Assembly: GCF_001729485.1 (NCBI RefSeq)
Contig: NZ_CP017157.1
Coordinates: forward strand, 6,200,001 to 6,264,000
Direction of reading: 5' to 3'
From: Streptomyces lydicus
GTDB taxonomy: Bacteria > Actinomycetota > Actinomycetes > Streptomycetales > Streptomycetaceae
Length of the DNA: 64,000 nt
Part shown: piece after piece, positions 16,386-24,996 of the stretch
Position numbering within the stretch: position 1 is the first letter of the stretch
How the letters are laid out: every line of letters starts with the position of its first letter
Notes under the pieces: model-generated
The model's input: only the letters and a program-made list of their open reading frames with translations
What the model was told of the DNA's origin: nothing
Database searches by the model: none
Position numbers and translations under genes: made by a program

Positions 16386-17818
16386 ATGACGGATCACGAC
16401 GTGGCGCAGGACCCTGACGAGCGGCGGCTCAGCACCCGGGAAGCGGCCGACCGCCTCGGCGTGAAACCCGAGACGGTGTACGCGTACGTCAGCCGCGGCC
16501 AGCTGACCAGCCGACGGGAGCCCGGCGGGCGGGGCAGCACCTTCGACGCGAAGGAGGTCGACGCGCTGGCCCGGCGCGGCGGCCGGCGCGAACCGTCAGG
16601 CGCCGGCAGCGAGTTGGCCGTTCGCACCGGCATCACGCTGATCGACCGCGATCACTGCTACTTCCGCGGCGTCGACACCTCGGAGCTCGCCGCCCACCAC
16701 AGCTACGAGGAGGTCGCCGAGTGGCTGTGGACCGGTGAGATGCGCCGCGGCGTCCGCTTCACCGCCCCGCACGACGCGCTCGCCGCGGCCCGCCGCGCCG
16801 TGGACGCGCTGCCGGCCCACACCGGCCCCATGGACCGGCTGCAGGTCGCGGTGATCGCCGCGGCCGCCGCGGACCCGCTGCGCTTCGACCTGTCCGAACG
16901 CGCCGTCCTCGACACCGCCCGCAGCCTCATCCCGACCCTCGTCGAGGCCCTGCCCCGACGCGACGCCACGCGACCCGTGGAGCGGGCGGATGAGGGGCGG
17001 GCCGGTGAGCGGCCCGCTGGTGCCGAGCAGGCTGGTGACGGGCGGGGGGTCGGCGATCGGGGGTCGGCGAGCAGGGGGTCGGCGAGCAGGGCACTGCCGG
17101 GCGGAGCTCCGCCGAATCGGGAGCCGCCGGCCAACCGGCTCCCGAACCGGGCGCCGACGACGGCCCGCTCGCACCTCGCCTCTGGTCACGGCTGACCTCC
17201 GAACCGGCCGACCCACCATCCCTCCGCGTCCTGGACGCCGCACTCGTCCTGCTCATCGACCACGACCTCGCCGCCTCGACCCTCGCGGTCCGGGTGGCCG
17301 CCTCCGCCCGTGCCCACCCCTACGCGATCGTCTCGGCCGGCTTCGGGGCCCTGGACGGCGCGCTGCACGGCGCGGCCAGCGGACTTGCCCACCGCATGCT
17401 GCTGGAGGTGCTGGACCGCGGCAGCGCGGCGGCGGTCGTCGCCGACCATCTGCGCGCCGGCCGCCTGGTGCCCGGCCTGGGCCATCCCCTCTATCCGGGC
17501 GAGGACCCGCGGGCCCGCGCCCTCTTCGCGCTGCTGGAGGACGTACCGCGGGCCCGCCCCGCCCTCCAGGCCGCACGAGAGGTCATCGCCACCACGGCCC
17601 GCCACAAGGAACTGCACGCCAACGTCGACCTCGCACTGGCCGTCCTGACGGTCGCGACGGGCATGCCTGCCGAGGCGGGCGAGACCGTCTTCGCCGTCGC
17701 CCGAACCGCCGGCTGGATCGCCCACGCCCTGGAGGAGTACGACGAAGCCCCACTCCGCATGCGCCCCAGCGGCCAGTACTCCGGCCCCCGCCCTCCGCAA
17801 CCACTGCCGCTGCCGTAA
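16386..17818 (+). pseudogene. HTH-domain citrate synthase-like protein, interrupted by a frameshift
   Basis: The first frame (ATG at 16386, or GTG at 16359, to a stop at 17193-17195) encodes a MerR-type HTH (STREAADRLGVKPETVYAYV) followed by the start of a citrate synthase domain. The rest of that domain lies in the -1 frame, open from 17039 (after a TGA at 17036) to 17818. There it reads LWSRLTSEPADPPSLRVLD and later LDGALHGAASG, GLGHPLYPGEDPR and NVDLALAV, with all expected catalytic residues. The break falls in a low-complexity linker within G-rich tandem repeats (17045-17088); one extra base there would restore a single protein of about 477 residues. It could be a real lesion, an assembly error or a slippage site. 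Annotators may instead call two genes, the second starting at GTG 17294. Confidence 0.8.
17045..17088. repeat. Imperfect tandem repeat (14+15+15 bp) at the frameshift
   Basis: Units GGGGGTCGGCGATC, GGGGGTCGGCGAGCA and GGGGGTCGGCGAGCA follow one another. The first is one base shorter than the two identical ones, which matches the size of the frameshift in the gene that contains it. Confidence 0.75.
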
Positions 17819-18093
17819 GGGTCGGGGCCAGGCTGAAGGGGAGCACCCGGCGTTGGGCTGGGGTGGGCCGAGCGGGACTGGGACGGGGCCGGGGCCGGGC
17901 GGGGCTGGGATGGGCCAGGGTGGGGTGGGACTGGGAATGGGCGAACTCAGCCGAGACCCGACTCCCGGGGCCCCTCCCCCTCCCCCACCCTCCCCTCCAC
18001 CGCCCCTCCCCCGACCGCACCCACGCGACGGCCCCTCCCACCGTCCCCTCGCCCCGCCCGCCCTCCCCTCCCCGCCATCGGCCTCCGCCCGAA

Positions 18094-18112
18094 GGAAGTT
18101 AGGCTCGCCGAC
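18094..18112 (+). promoter_or_regulatory. Possible iron box (DmdR type) before the ferredoxin-like gene
   Basis: GGAAGTTAGGCTCGCCGAC matches 13 of 19 bases of the streptomycete iron-box consensus TTAGGTTAGGCTCACCTAA, with the central TTAGGCTCGCC intact. It directly abuts the GTG start, so repressor binding there would block expression. The left arm is weak. Confidence 0.4.
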
Positions 18113-19204
18113 GTGAGTCTCTGCGCCACCGCTTCCCTTGATGCGGCCGAACCGCTCGCCGGAACCGCGGCCACCGCCCGTACCTGGCTACTCGTCGAGC
18201 AGACCGGGCCCTGGGGAGCCAAAGCACTGACGGCCAGCCATCTCGATCCCGCCCTCGGGCGAGCCGTGGAGGCCGCCGCGAAGGGCACGGGCGTCCGTGT
18301 CGCCCTCATCCGCAGGCCAGGACGTCACGCCGACCGCCACGGCGCCACCCGGCACCGGCTGTTCCTCGCCCACACCGCCCCGGGACGTTCCTGGATCCGT
18401 ACGACCACCGTCGCCGATCCGCAGGCGGCCCTCGGGCTGGACTTCGCCGCCCTCGGCGCCGGCGAGCACGGCGGCCTCTGGGAGCGCTATACCGGCGAAC
18501 CGCTGGTCCTCGTGTGCACCAACGGCAAGCGGGACCGCTGCTGCGCCCTCCTCGGCCGCCCCCTGGCCGCCGAACTCGCCGCCGCCGGAACCGAGGTCTG
18601 GGAAGTCACCCACATCGGCGGGCACCGGTTCGCCCCCACACTCTTCGTCCTCCCCTACGGCTACGCCTACGGGCGTTCCTCGCTCTCTCTGGCCGCGGAC
18701 GCCGTGGCGGCGGCGCGCGATGGCCGTATCGCTCTCGACCACTGCCGCGGCCGCTCGACGTGGGACCGCCCGGCCCAGGCCGCGGACCTCGCGGTCCGTG
18801 AACTCCTCGGGGAGGACCGCGCCGACGTCCTCGACGTCGTACGCACCGACCGGGTGCCGCCCCAGCCCCGGCCGCCGCACGCCCCCACCCGGCCCCAGGA
18901 CACTGCCCCGCCCCGCGGCCCTGCGCCCGACGGCTCCACGCCGCCCCAGGCCCCCGAGCCGGCCGAGGACACGGCACCGCCCCACCACACCGTGTCCCAC
19001 GACACCGCCGTCCCGGGTGAAGAGACACCCGCCTGGACGGTCACCGTCGCGCACGCCGACGGCCGCTCCTGGCGCGTCACCGTCGAGCAGCGGGCGGACG
19101 GCGCGCCGGCACCCGCCAGTTGCGGCGCCCCGCTCGCCCCGCCGGCCCGCATGGTGGTCACGGCTGTCACCGCCACCGCGGACACGGCCGCCTTGTCCGG
19201 CTGA
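18113..19204 (+). CDS. Sucrase/ferredoxin-like family protein
   Basis: A 363-residue protein of the sucraseferredoxin-like group, which has a thioredoxin-like fold related to 2Fe-2S ferredoxins. Recognition motifs are CTNGKRDRCCALLGRPLA (about residues 138-155) and HIGGHRFAPTLFVLPYG. Cys and His residues in these segments could bind an iron-sulfur cluster. After about residue 240 comes a long Pro/Ala/Thr-rich linker, then a small C-terminal domain (WTVTVAHADGRSWRVTVEQ). Start GTG 18113. The 294-bp gap upstream is G-rich low-complexity DNA without a gene. The function of the family is not established. A possible iron box overlaps the start. Confidence 0.75.
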   Translation: MSLCATASLDAAEPLAGTAATARTWLLVEQTGPWGAKALTASHLDPALGRAVEAAAKGTGVRVALIRRPGRHADRHGATRHRLFLAHTAPGRSWIRTTTVADPQAALGLDFAALGAGEHGGLWERYTGEPLVLVCTNGKRDRCCALLGRPLAAELAAAGTEVWEVTHIGGHRFAPTLFVLPYGYAYGRSSLSLAADAVAAARDGRIALDHCRGRSTWDRPAQAADLAVRELLGEDRADVLDVVRTDRVPPQPRPPHAPTRPQDTAPPRGPAPDGSTPPQAPEPAEDTAPPHHTVSHDTAVPGEETPAWTVTVAHADGRSWRVTVEQRADGAPAPASCGAPLAPPARMVVTAVTATADTAALSG

Positions 19205-19543
19205 CCGCACACGGCTCCTGGCCGCTTCCACGCCACCCCTACCGGCTTCCGCTCCACCGCCACCACCCCCGTTGTTCTCCGGCTGCGCCTCGACCGCAGC
19301 CCGCTCGACGTCCACCCGGTCGTCCGGGTGGCTGAGCGATCTCCGCTCACACAGCGAGACTAGGTGTGCACGAAACGCGACCGAAAGGGCTGTGGATAAC
19401 TCCGCCCGCCCCGCGTCCCGACGCCGTCCCCAGCACCCGTCCCCGACGCCTGTCCCCGCTGCGCGTCGCCACCCGGACACCCTCCGAATTCGGGGCCCAG
19501 GGGATTACCCGCCCGGCCACCCCCGCGCTTACTGTTCGTTCGT
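19205..19543. other. Gap upstream of the CitA-type kinase with one DnaA-like box
   Basis: I see no gene here. TGTGGATAA (19391-19399) is an exact TTATCCACA box on the minus strand. TACTGT at 19530-19535 lies nine bases before the kinase ATG with no ribosome-binding site between, so a leaderless transcript is possible (TTACCC at 19505 as a weak -35). Confidence 0.4.
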
Positions 19544-21403
19544 ATGGGCGAGAAGGAAGCTTCGGTTCCGCGCCCGAGAGCCACCGGGTCCTCGGGTCAC
19601 GCGCCGTTTCCTCCCACCGCGCCGACCGCCGGCGACACGTCCCCCGGACTGCGTCTGACGCGCCCCCGGCTGGGCTGGCCGCGCCGCGTGTTCTCCCAGG
19701 TCCTGCTGGTGCAGCTGGCCATCGCGACCGGGGTCACCGCCCTGGCGACCGGGCTGTTCCTCGCCCCGCTCAGCGCCCAGCTCGACGACCAGGCGATGCG
19801 CAGGGCACTCGCCATCGCCCAGACCACCGCCGCCGAGTCGCGACTCGACGACGCCCTGGAGACCTCCCGCCCGTCCCGCCACGGCCCCGTTCAGAACGAG
19901 GCGGAGCGGATCCGCGCCGCCACCGGGGCCGAATACGTAGTGATCATGGACAAGCGCGGGGTGCGCTGGTCCCACACCGACCCGGACGAGATCGGCCACC
20001 ACGTCTCCACCGACCCGAGCGCCGCGCTCTCCGGCAAACAGGTCATGCAGATCGACGAGGGCACCCTCGGCCGGTCGGCGCGCGGCAAGGTGCCGCTGCG
20101 GGACGAGAACGGCAAGGTCGTCGGCGCCGTCTCGGTCGGCATCGCCTACGAGAGCGTGCAGCAACGGCTGCTGTCCACCGTTCCGCAGCTGCTCGCCTAC
20201 GCCGGCGGGGCGCTCGCGGTGGGCGCGCTGGCCGCCTTCCTCGTCTCCCGCCGCCTCCAGCGCCGGACCCATGACCTGGCCTTCTCCGACATCTCCGCAC
20301 TGCTCGCCGAGCGCGAGGCGATGCTGCACGGCATCCGTGAGGGCTTCCTCGCACTCGACGGGCGCGGCCGGATCCGCCTGATGAACGACGAGGCCCAGCG
20401 CCTCCTCGACCTGCGCCCCGAGGACACCGGCCGCCCCCTGGACGCGGCCCTGCCACCGTCCCGGACGACCGATGTGCTGGCCGGGCGGGTTTCGGGCGCG
20501 GACCTGCTGGCCGTCAGCGGACAGCGGGTCCTGGTCGCGAATCGCATGCCGACCGACGACGGGGGCGCCGTGGTCACCTTGCGCGATCGCACCGAACTGG
20601 AGCGGCTGGGCCGCGAACTGGACGGCACGCGTGGCCTGATCGACGCCCTGCGCGCCCAGGACCACGAGCACGCCAACCGGCTGCACACGCTGCTGGGCCT
20701 GCTGGAACTGGGCCTGCACGAGGAGGCCGTGGAGTTCGTGACCCAGGCCGTGGGTACGCACCGGGCGACCGCCGAGCAGGTCACCGAGCGGATCCACGAT
20801 CCGCTGCTGGCCGCCCTGTTGGTGGGCAAGGCCACCGTCGCCACCGAACGGGGCGTCTCCCTGCGCATCGCGCCCGCTACCCGGCTGCCCGACCGTCTGG
20901 TCGACCCGCACAGCCTGGTCACCGTGCTCGGCAACCTCGTCGACAACGCCCTGGACGCCACCTCCGGTGAGCGTGCCGCCCAGGTGGAGGTGGAGGTCCG
21001 TGCCGAGGGCCGGACCGCCGTCGTGCGCGTCAGCGACAACGGGCCGGGCGTCCCCGAGGCGCGTCGCGCGGAGATCTTCACCGAAGGCTGGACGACCAAG
21101 CAGCCGCCCGCCCACGGGCAGCGCGGGATCGGTCTGGCGCTCGTACGGCGGCTCGCCGAGCGCTACGGCGGCGGTGCCGAGGTCGGTGAACGCCCCGGCG
21201 GCGGCGCGGTTTTCACGGTGACGGTCCCCGACGCGCTGGCCGAGGAGCTCCCCGGGCCGGAGCGCGCGCCCCGGCGGGACGCGGGCGCGGCTCCCCCCGC
21301 CACCGGGCAGGCCGCGGCAACCCGGCGCGCGGGCCGCGCCGCGGACGCCACGGAGGCCACGGCGTCCACAGAGGTCCCGAAGTCCGGGGAGGCCGGGCGA
21401 TGA
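19544..21403 (+). CDS. CitA/DcuS-type sensor histidine kinase
   Basis: A 619-residue membrane kinase. TM1 is at about residues 50-72, then an extracytoplasmic PAS/Cache (sCache) sensor of about 130 residues, then TM2 at about 218-240, a cytoplasmic PAS (about 255-355), and a SpoOB-like dimerisation helix with His at about 374 (RAQDHEHANRLHTLLGLLELG). The HATPase domain shows NLVDNALDA, DNGPGVP and RGIGLALV. The Ala/Pro-rich tail after about 565 is disordered. This family senses extracellular C4-dicarboxylates, citrate or related acids and phosphorylates a CitB-type regulator, encoded next with an ATGA overlap. It is convergent with the symporter gene, a likely target. Confidence 0.9.
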   Translation: MGEKEASVPRPRATGSSGHAPFPPTAPTAGDTSPGLRLTRPRLGWPRRVFSQVLLVQLAIATGVTALATGLFLAPLSAQLDDQAMRRALAIAQTTAAESRLDDALETSRPSRHGPVQNEAERIRAATGAEYVVIMDKRGVRWSHTDPDEIGHHVSTDPSAALSGKQVMQIDEGTLGRSARGKVPLRDENGKVVGAVSVGIAYESVQQRLLSTVPQLLAYAGGALAVGALAAFLVSRRLQRRTHDLAFSDISALLAEREAMLHGIREGFLALDGRGRIRLMNDEAQRLLDLRPEDTGRPLDAALPPSRTTDVLAGRVSGADLLAVSGQRVLVANRMPTDDGGAVVTLRDRTELERLGRELDGTRGLIDALRAQDHEHANRLHTLLGLLELGLHEEAVEFVTQAVGTHRATAEQVTERIHDPLLAALLVGKATVATERGVSLRIAPATRLPDRLVDPHSLVTVLGNLVDNALDATSGERAAQVEVEVRAEGRTAVVRVSDNGPGVPEARRAEIFTEGWTTKQPPAHGQRGIGLALVRRLAERYGGGAEVGERPGGGAVFTVTVPDALAEELPGPERAPRRDAGAAPPATGQAAATRRAGRAADATEATASTEVPKSGEAGR

Positions 21404-22074
21404 TCGACGTACTCGTCGTGGACGACGACGCACAGGTCGCGCGGATCAACGCGGCGTACGTCGCCAAGGTCAGCGACTTCCGGGTCAGTTGTGTCGCGCA
21501 CAGCGCGGGTGAGGCCCTCGCGGCCCTGGAGACCCACCCCGTCGATCTGATCCTCCTGGACCACTACCTGCCCGACGGAACGGGGCTCCAGTTGGTGGCC
21601 GATCTGCGGCGGCGCGGACTGCTCACCGACGTCATCATGGTGACGGCGGCCCGCGACGTGGCGACCGTACAGGCGGCGATGCGGCACGGCGCGCTGCAGT
21701 ATCTGGTCAAGCCGTTCACCTTCGCGGGCCTGCGCTCCAAGTTGGAGAGCTACGCGGCGCTGCACCGTACGTTCGCCGACGGCGGGCAGGCGGAGCAGTC
21801 CGAAGTGGACCGGATCTTCGGCGCGTTGGGCGCGGCCAATGCCGGTCCGGCCGAGCTGCCCAAGGGGCACTCCACCGCGACCGCCGACCGTGTGCGCTCC
21901 GTCCTGCGCTCCGCGGACGCCCCGCTCTCGGCCCAGGAAGTCGCCCTTCAGGCGGGGTTGAGCCGGCAGACCGCGCAGCGCTACCTCAAGCTCCTGGAGC
22001 GCGCCGGACGGGTGCGTCTGAGCCTCAGGTACGGCGAGACCGGCCGTCCCGAGCATCGTTACGACTGGGTTTGA
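21400..22074 (+). CDS. CitB/DcuR-type response regulator
   Basis: A 224-residue regulator whose ATG overlaps the kinase stop (ATGA). The receiver domain spans about 1-120, with acidic pocket DDD (8-10), phospho-acceptor Asp54 (LILLDHYLPDG) and Lys near 104 (VKPFTF). The C-terminal DNA-binding part (about 160-215) has the helix-turn-helix LSAQEVALQAGLSRQTAQRYLKLL, typical of this family. It probably activates transport or metabolic genes for the acid sensed by its partner; the convergent symporter and nearby citrate synthases are candidates by position only. Confidence 0.9.
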   Translation: MIDVLVVDDDAQVARINAAYVAKVSDFRVSCVAHSAGEALAALETHPVDLILLDHYLPDGTGLQLVADLRRRGLLTDVIMVTAARDVATVQAAMRHGALQYLVKPFTFAGLRSKLESYAALHRTFADGGQAEQSEVDRIFGALGAANAGPAELPKGHSTATADRVRSVLRSADAPLSAQEVALQAGLSRQTAQRYLKLLERAGRVRLSLRYGETGRPEHRYDWV

Positions 22075-22128
22075 GGCCCGTTCCGGCCGGTCGCCCGGGC
22101 CGGTGACGCCCGTCGTCCGGCCGGACGT

Positions 22129-23733
22129 TCAGGCCGCGCCGGCCCCGGTGAGCGCCCGTACCTCCGTCTCCGCATGCCGCGCCGCGTCCGCCGCCTCCGG
22201 GGACAGCACCGTGCCCAGCCAGCCCATCAGGAAGCCCAGCGGGATCGACACCACCCCCGGGTTGGCGAGCGGGAAGACCGCGAAGTCCTGCCCCGGGAAG
22301 AGCGCATCCGGGCTGCCGGAGACCACCGGTGAGAGGGCGACCAGGGTGAGCGCCGGGATCAGGCCGCCGTACACGGACCACACCGCGCCCCTGGTGGTGA
22401 AGCGCCGCCAGAACAGGGCGTACAGGAGGGCCGGGAGGTTGGCCGACGCGGCGACGGCGAAGGCCAGGCCCACCAGGAAGGCGACGTTCAGGTTCCGGGC
22501 GAGCAGGGCCAGGCCGATGGCGGCCGCGCCGACGGCCACCGCGGCGATGCGGGCCACGGCCACCTCACTGCGCCGGGCGCCCCGCTCCTCGGCGCGCGGG
22601 CGCCGCAGCGAGGCGTACAGGTCGTGGGCGACGGACGCGGACGAGGCGAGCGTGAGGCCGGCGACCACGGCCAGGATGGTGGCGAAGGCGACCGCGGCCA
22701 CCACGGCGAACAGCACCGTTCCGCCGGTCGAACCGGCGCCGCCGCCCAGGTCGAGGGCGAGCAGCGGTACCGCGGTGTTGCCGCCCGTGTTGGACGCGCG
22801 GACGGCGTCGCTGCCCAGTACGGCGGCCGCGCCGAAGCCGAGCACGATGGTCATCAGGTAGAAGCCGCCGATCAGTCCGATGGCCCAGACGGCGGACCGA
22901 CGGGCGGCACGCGCCGTGGGAACGGTGTAGAAGCGGGACAGGATGTGCGGCAGCCCGCCGGTCCCCAGGACGAGCGCGAGCCCGAGGCTGATGAAGTCGA
23001 GCCGCGCGGTCCAGTCGCCGCCGTATTTGAGGCCCGGTGCGAGGAAGTCCTTTCCGTGGCCGCTGCGTTCGGCGGCGGTTTTCAGCAGCGCGTTGGCATC
23101 GCCGTGGAAACGGAGCACCACCAGCGTGGTCAGGGCGAGGGCGCCGCCCAGGAGGAGCACGGCCTTGACGATCTGGATCCAGGTCGTGGCCCGCATACCG
23201 CCGAAGGCGACGTAGAACACCATCAAGGCGCCCACCCCGATCACCATCCAGGTACGGGCCTGCGCCCCCGCGTCACCGAGGAGCAGCGACACCAGGCTGC
23301 CGGCGCCGACCATCTGGGCCACCAGATAGAGCACGGACACGGTGACCGACGCCGCGCCCACCGCGCGTCGGACGGGGCGCTCCCGCATCCGTGCGGCGAC
23401 CACATCGGCCAGCGTGAACCGTCCGCAGTTGCGGACCAGTTCGGCGACGAGGAAGAGCACGAGGAGCCAGGCGACGAGGAAGCCGACCAGGTACAGCATG
23501 CCGTCGTAGCCGAAGAGGGCGATGAGTCCGGAGATGCCGAGGAAGGACGCGGCGGACATGTAGTCGCCCGCGATGGCGAAACCATTCTCCATGGGCGAGA
23601 AGAGCCGGCCGCCGGCGTAGAACTCCTCGGCGGAGCCCCGCCGGCGGCGGCTCACCCAGGTGGTGATCGCGAGCGTGACCGCGATGAACCCGCTGAACAG
23701 GACCAGCGCGAGGGTCTGGTGGTCGCCGGTCAC
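22129..23733 (-). CDS. Sodium/solute symporter (cation-acetate symporter type)
   Basis: A 534-residue integral membrane transporter of the SSS family with about 13 hydrophobic segments. The ActP/MctC-like start (VSRRRRGSAEEFYAGG, then ENGFAIAGDYMSAASFLGISG) points to Na+-coupled uptake of acetate, pyruvate or other short monocarboxylates; the substrate is inferred from family resemblance. The GTG at 23733 overlaps the DUF485 stop (GTGA); the long upstream frame is a shadow inside DUF485. Pairing of this symporter with DUF485 is a common bacterial arrangement. The gene sits between two two-component systems. Confidence 0.9.
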   Translation of the reverse strand: MTGDHQTLALVLFSGFIAVTLAITTWVSRRRRGSAEEFYAGGRLFSPMENGFAIAGDYMSAASFLGISGLIALFGYDGMLYLVGFLVAWLLVLFLVAELVRNCGRFTLADVVAARMRERPVRRAVGAASVTVSVLYLVAQMVGAGSLVSLLLGDAGAQARTWMVIGVGALMVFYVAFGGMRATTWIQIVKAVLLLGGALALTTLVVLRFHGDANALLKTAAERSGHGKDFLAPGLKYGGDWTARLDFISLGLALVLGTGGLPHILSRFYTVPTARAARRSAVWAIGLIGGFYLMTIVLGFGAAAVLGSDAVRASNTGGNTAVPLLALDLGGGAGSTGGTVLFAVVAAVAFATILAVVAGLTLASSASVAHDLYASLRRPRAEERGARRSEVAVARIAAVAVGAAAIGLALLARNLNVAFLVGLAFAVAASANLPALLYALFWRRFTTRGAVWSVYGGLIPALTLVALSPVVSGSPDALFPGQDFAVFPLANPGVVSIPLGFLMGWLGTVLSPEAADAARHAETEVRALTGAGAA

Positions 23734-24227
23734 CGGGCGTTCCCCCCGGTCAGCTCCTGGGTCTCCCAGCGGATGTCGAGCGCCACACGGTCCCGGCGCA
23801 GCCGCGCGTGGCGGGCGTACGCCCAGGTGAGCAGGAACGTGGTGGCGAACTGGCCGAGCCCGGCGAGCATCGCCACGTTCAGGGCCCCCGCGACGGGCCG
23901 GGCCATCAGGCCCGGTGCGGCGACCGCCGCGCCCACGTAGGCCAGGTACCAGGCCAGGAAGGCCGCCGTGGCGGGCACGACGAACCGCCGGTAGCGCCGC
24001 CGCACCTCCTGGAAGGCCCCGCTGCGCTGCACCGCCAGATAGATCTCGTCGTGGGTCGCGGACCGTGGTTGCGCCCGGGGCGGGGCCGCCGGTGTACGGG
24101 CCCCCTCGCCCGCCGGCTCCGCGGCGTCCCGCGCCTGGCCCCACCCGGAGGCGAGGGTGTCGTACCAGGGGTCGTCGAGCCGTACGGCCCCTGGCTCACC
24201 GGCCGAGCGGCCGTCCTGCTTGTCCAC
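23730..24227 (-). CDS. DUF485 family membrane protein
   Basis: A 165-residue small membrane protein. A disordered N-terminal half is followed by THDEIYLAVQRSGAFQEVRRRYRRF, the DUF485 signature, then two transmembrane segments (about 90-112 and 122-145). The GTG at 24227 is preceded by AAGGAGAG; an ATG 14 codons upstream lacks a ribosome-binding site. DUF485 proteins are almost always encoded with acetate-type symporters and are thought to assist them. Here it is translationally coupled to the symporter gene. Confidence 0.88.
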   Translation of the reverse strand: MDKQDGRSAGEPGAVRLDDPWYDTLASGWGQARDAAEPAGEGARTPAAPPRAQPRSATHDEIYLAVQRSGAFQEVRRRYRRFVVPATAAFLAWYLAYVGAAVAAPGLMARPVAGALNVAMLAGLGQFATTFLLTWAYARHARLRRDRVALDIRWETQELTGGNAR

Positions 24228-24333
24228 CGAACTCTCCTTGTTGCACGGGTTTGCTGTCCGTGCGGGCAAGGGTGGACAGAAAGGAAGATCCCGGATGTCT
24301 CATTCCGAACCCTTCACCCCATCAGGTGATGAG

Positions 24334-24996
24334 TTATCCGGGTGGCTGTGCGAGGCCGTGGCGGTAGGCGTAGCGGATGGCCTGGGCGCGGTCCCGCAGC
24401 CCCGCTTTGGCGAAGAGGTTGTTGATGTGGGTCTTCACGGTCGCGGTGGAGACGTGCAGCGTGCGGGCGATCTCCGGGTTGGACTGGCCCTCGGCGACCA
24501 GCCGCAGCACCTCCACCTCGCGGGCGGTCAGCCCGTCCGGCGGCTCGTCCGGCGGTGGCGGCACGGCTCTCACGGGCTCCGTGACGCGCTCCAGGAGCCT
24601 GCGCTGGATCTGCGGCGAGAGGCCGGCCTCCCCGGAGAGCACGCCGGCGACGGCTCGGGCGATCTCGTCGCCGTCCGCGTCCTTGGTCAGGTAGCCGCGG
24701 GCGCCGGCCCGCAGGGCGGGGAAGAGGTCGTCGTCGTCGGCGTAGGTGGTGAGCACCACGACCTGGGTGCCGGGGTGGTCGGCGCGGATCCGGCGGGTGG
24801 CCTCCACCCCGTCGCAGCGCGGCATGCGCAGGTCCATCAGGACGACGTCCGGGGCGCATTCGGCCACCAGACGGACCGCCTCCTCGCCGTCCGCGGCCGA
24901 TCCGACGACCTCGATGTCCGGCAACAGCCCCAGCAGCATCACGATTCCCTCGCGCACCACCGTCTGGTCGTCGGCCACCACGACGCGCGCCGTCAT
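24334..24996 (-). CDS. NarL/LuxR-type response regulator
   Basis: A 220-residue regulator. The receiver domain spans 1-120, with Asp9/Asp10 in the acidic pocket, phospho-acceptor Asp55 (VVLMDLRMP) and Lys at about 105 (LTKDAD). A Pro-rich linker leads to a LuxR-type HTH at about 152-212 (GLTAREVEVLRLVAEGQSN, then TVKTHINNLF). Its ATG overlaps the stop of the kinase gene by four bases. It ends about 106 bp before the DUF485 start, so the kinase, regulator, DUF485 and symporter genes may be co-transcribed, or the regulator may act on the promoter in that gap. Confidence 0.92.
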   Translation of the reverse strand: MTARVVVADDQTVVREGIVMLLGLLPDIEVVGSAADGEEAVRLVAECAPDVVLMDLRMPRCDGVEATRRIRADHPGTQVVVLTTYADDDDLFPALRAGARGYLTKDADGDEIARAVAGVLSGEAGLSPQIQRRLLERVTEPVRAVPPPPDEPPDGLTAREVEVLRLVAEGQSNPEIARTLHVSTATVKTHINNLFAKAGLRDRAQAIRYAYRHGLAQPPG

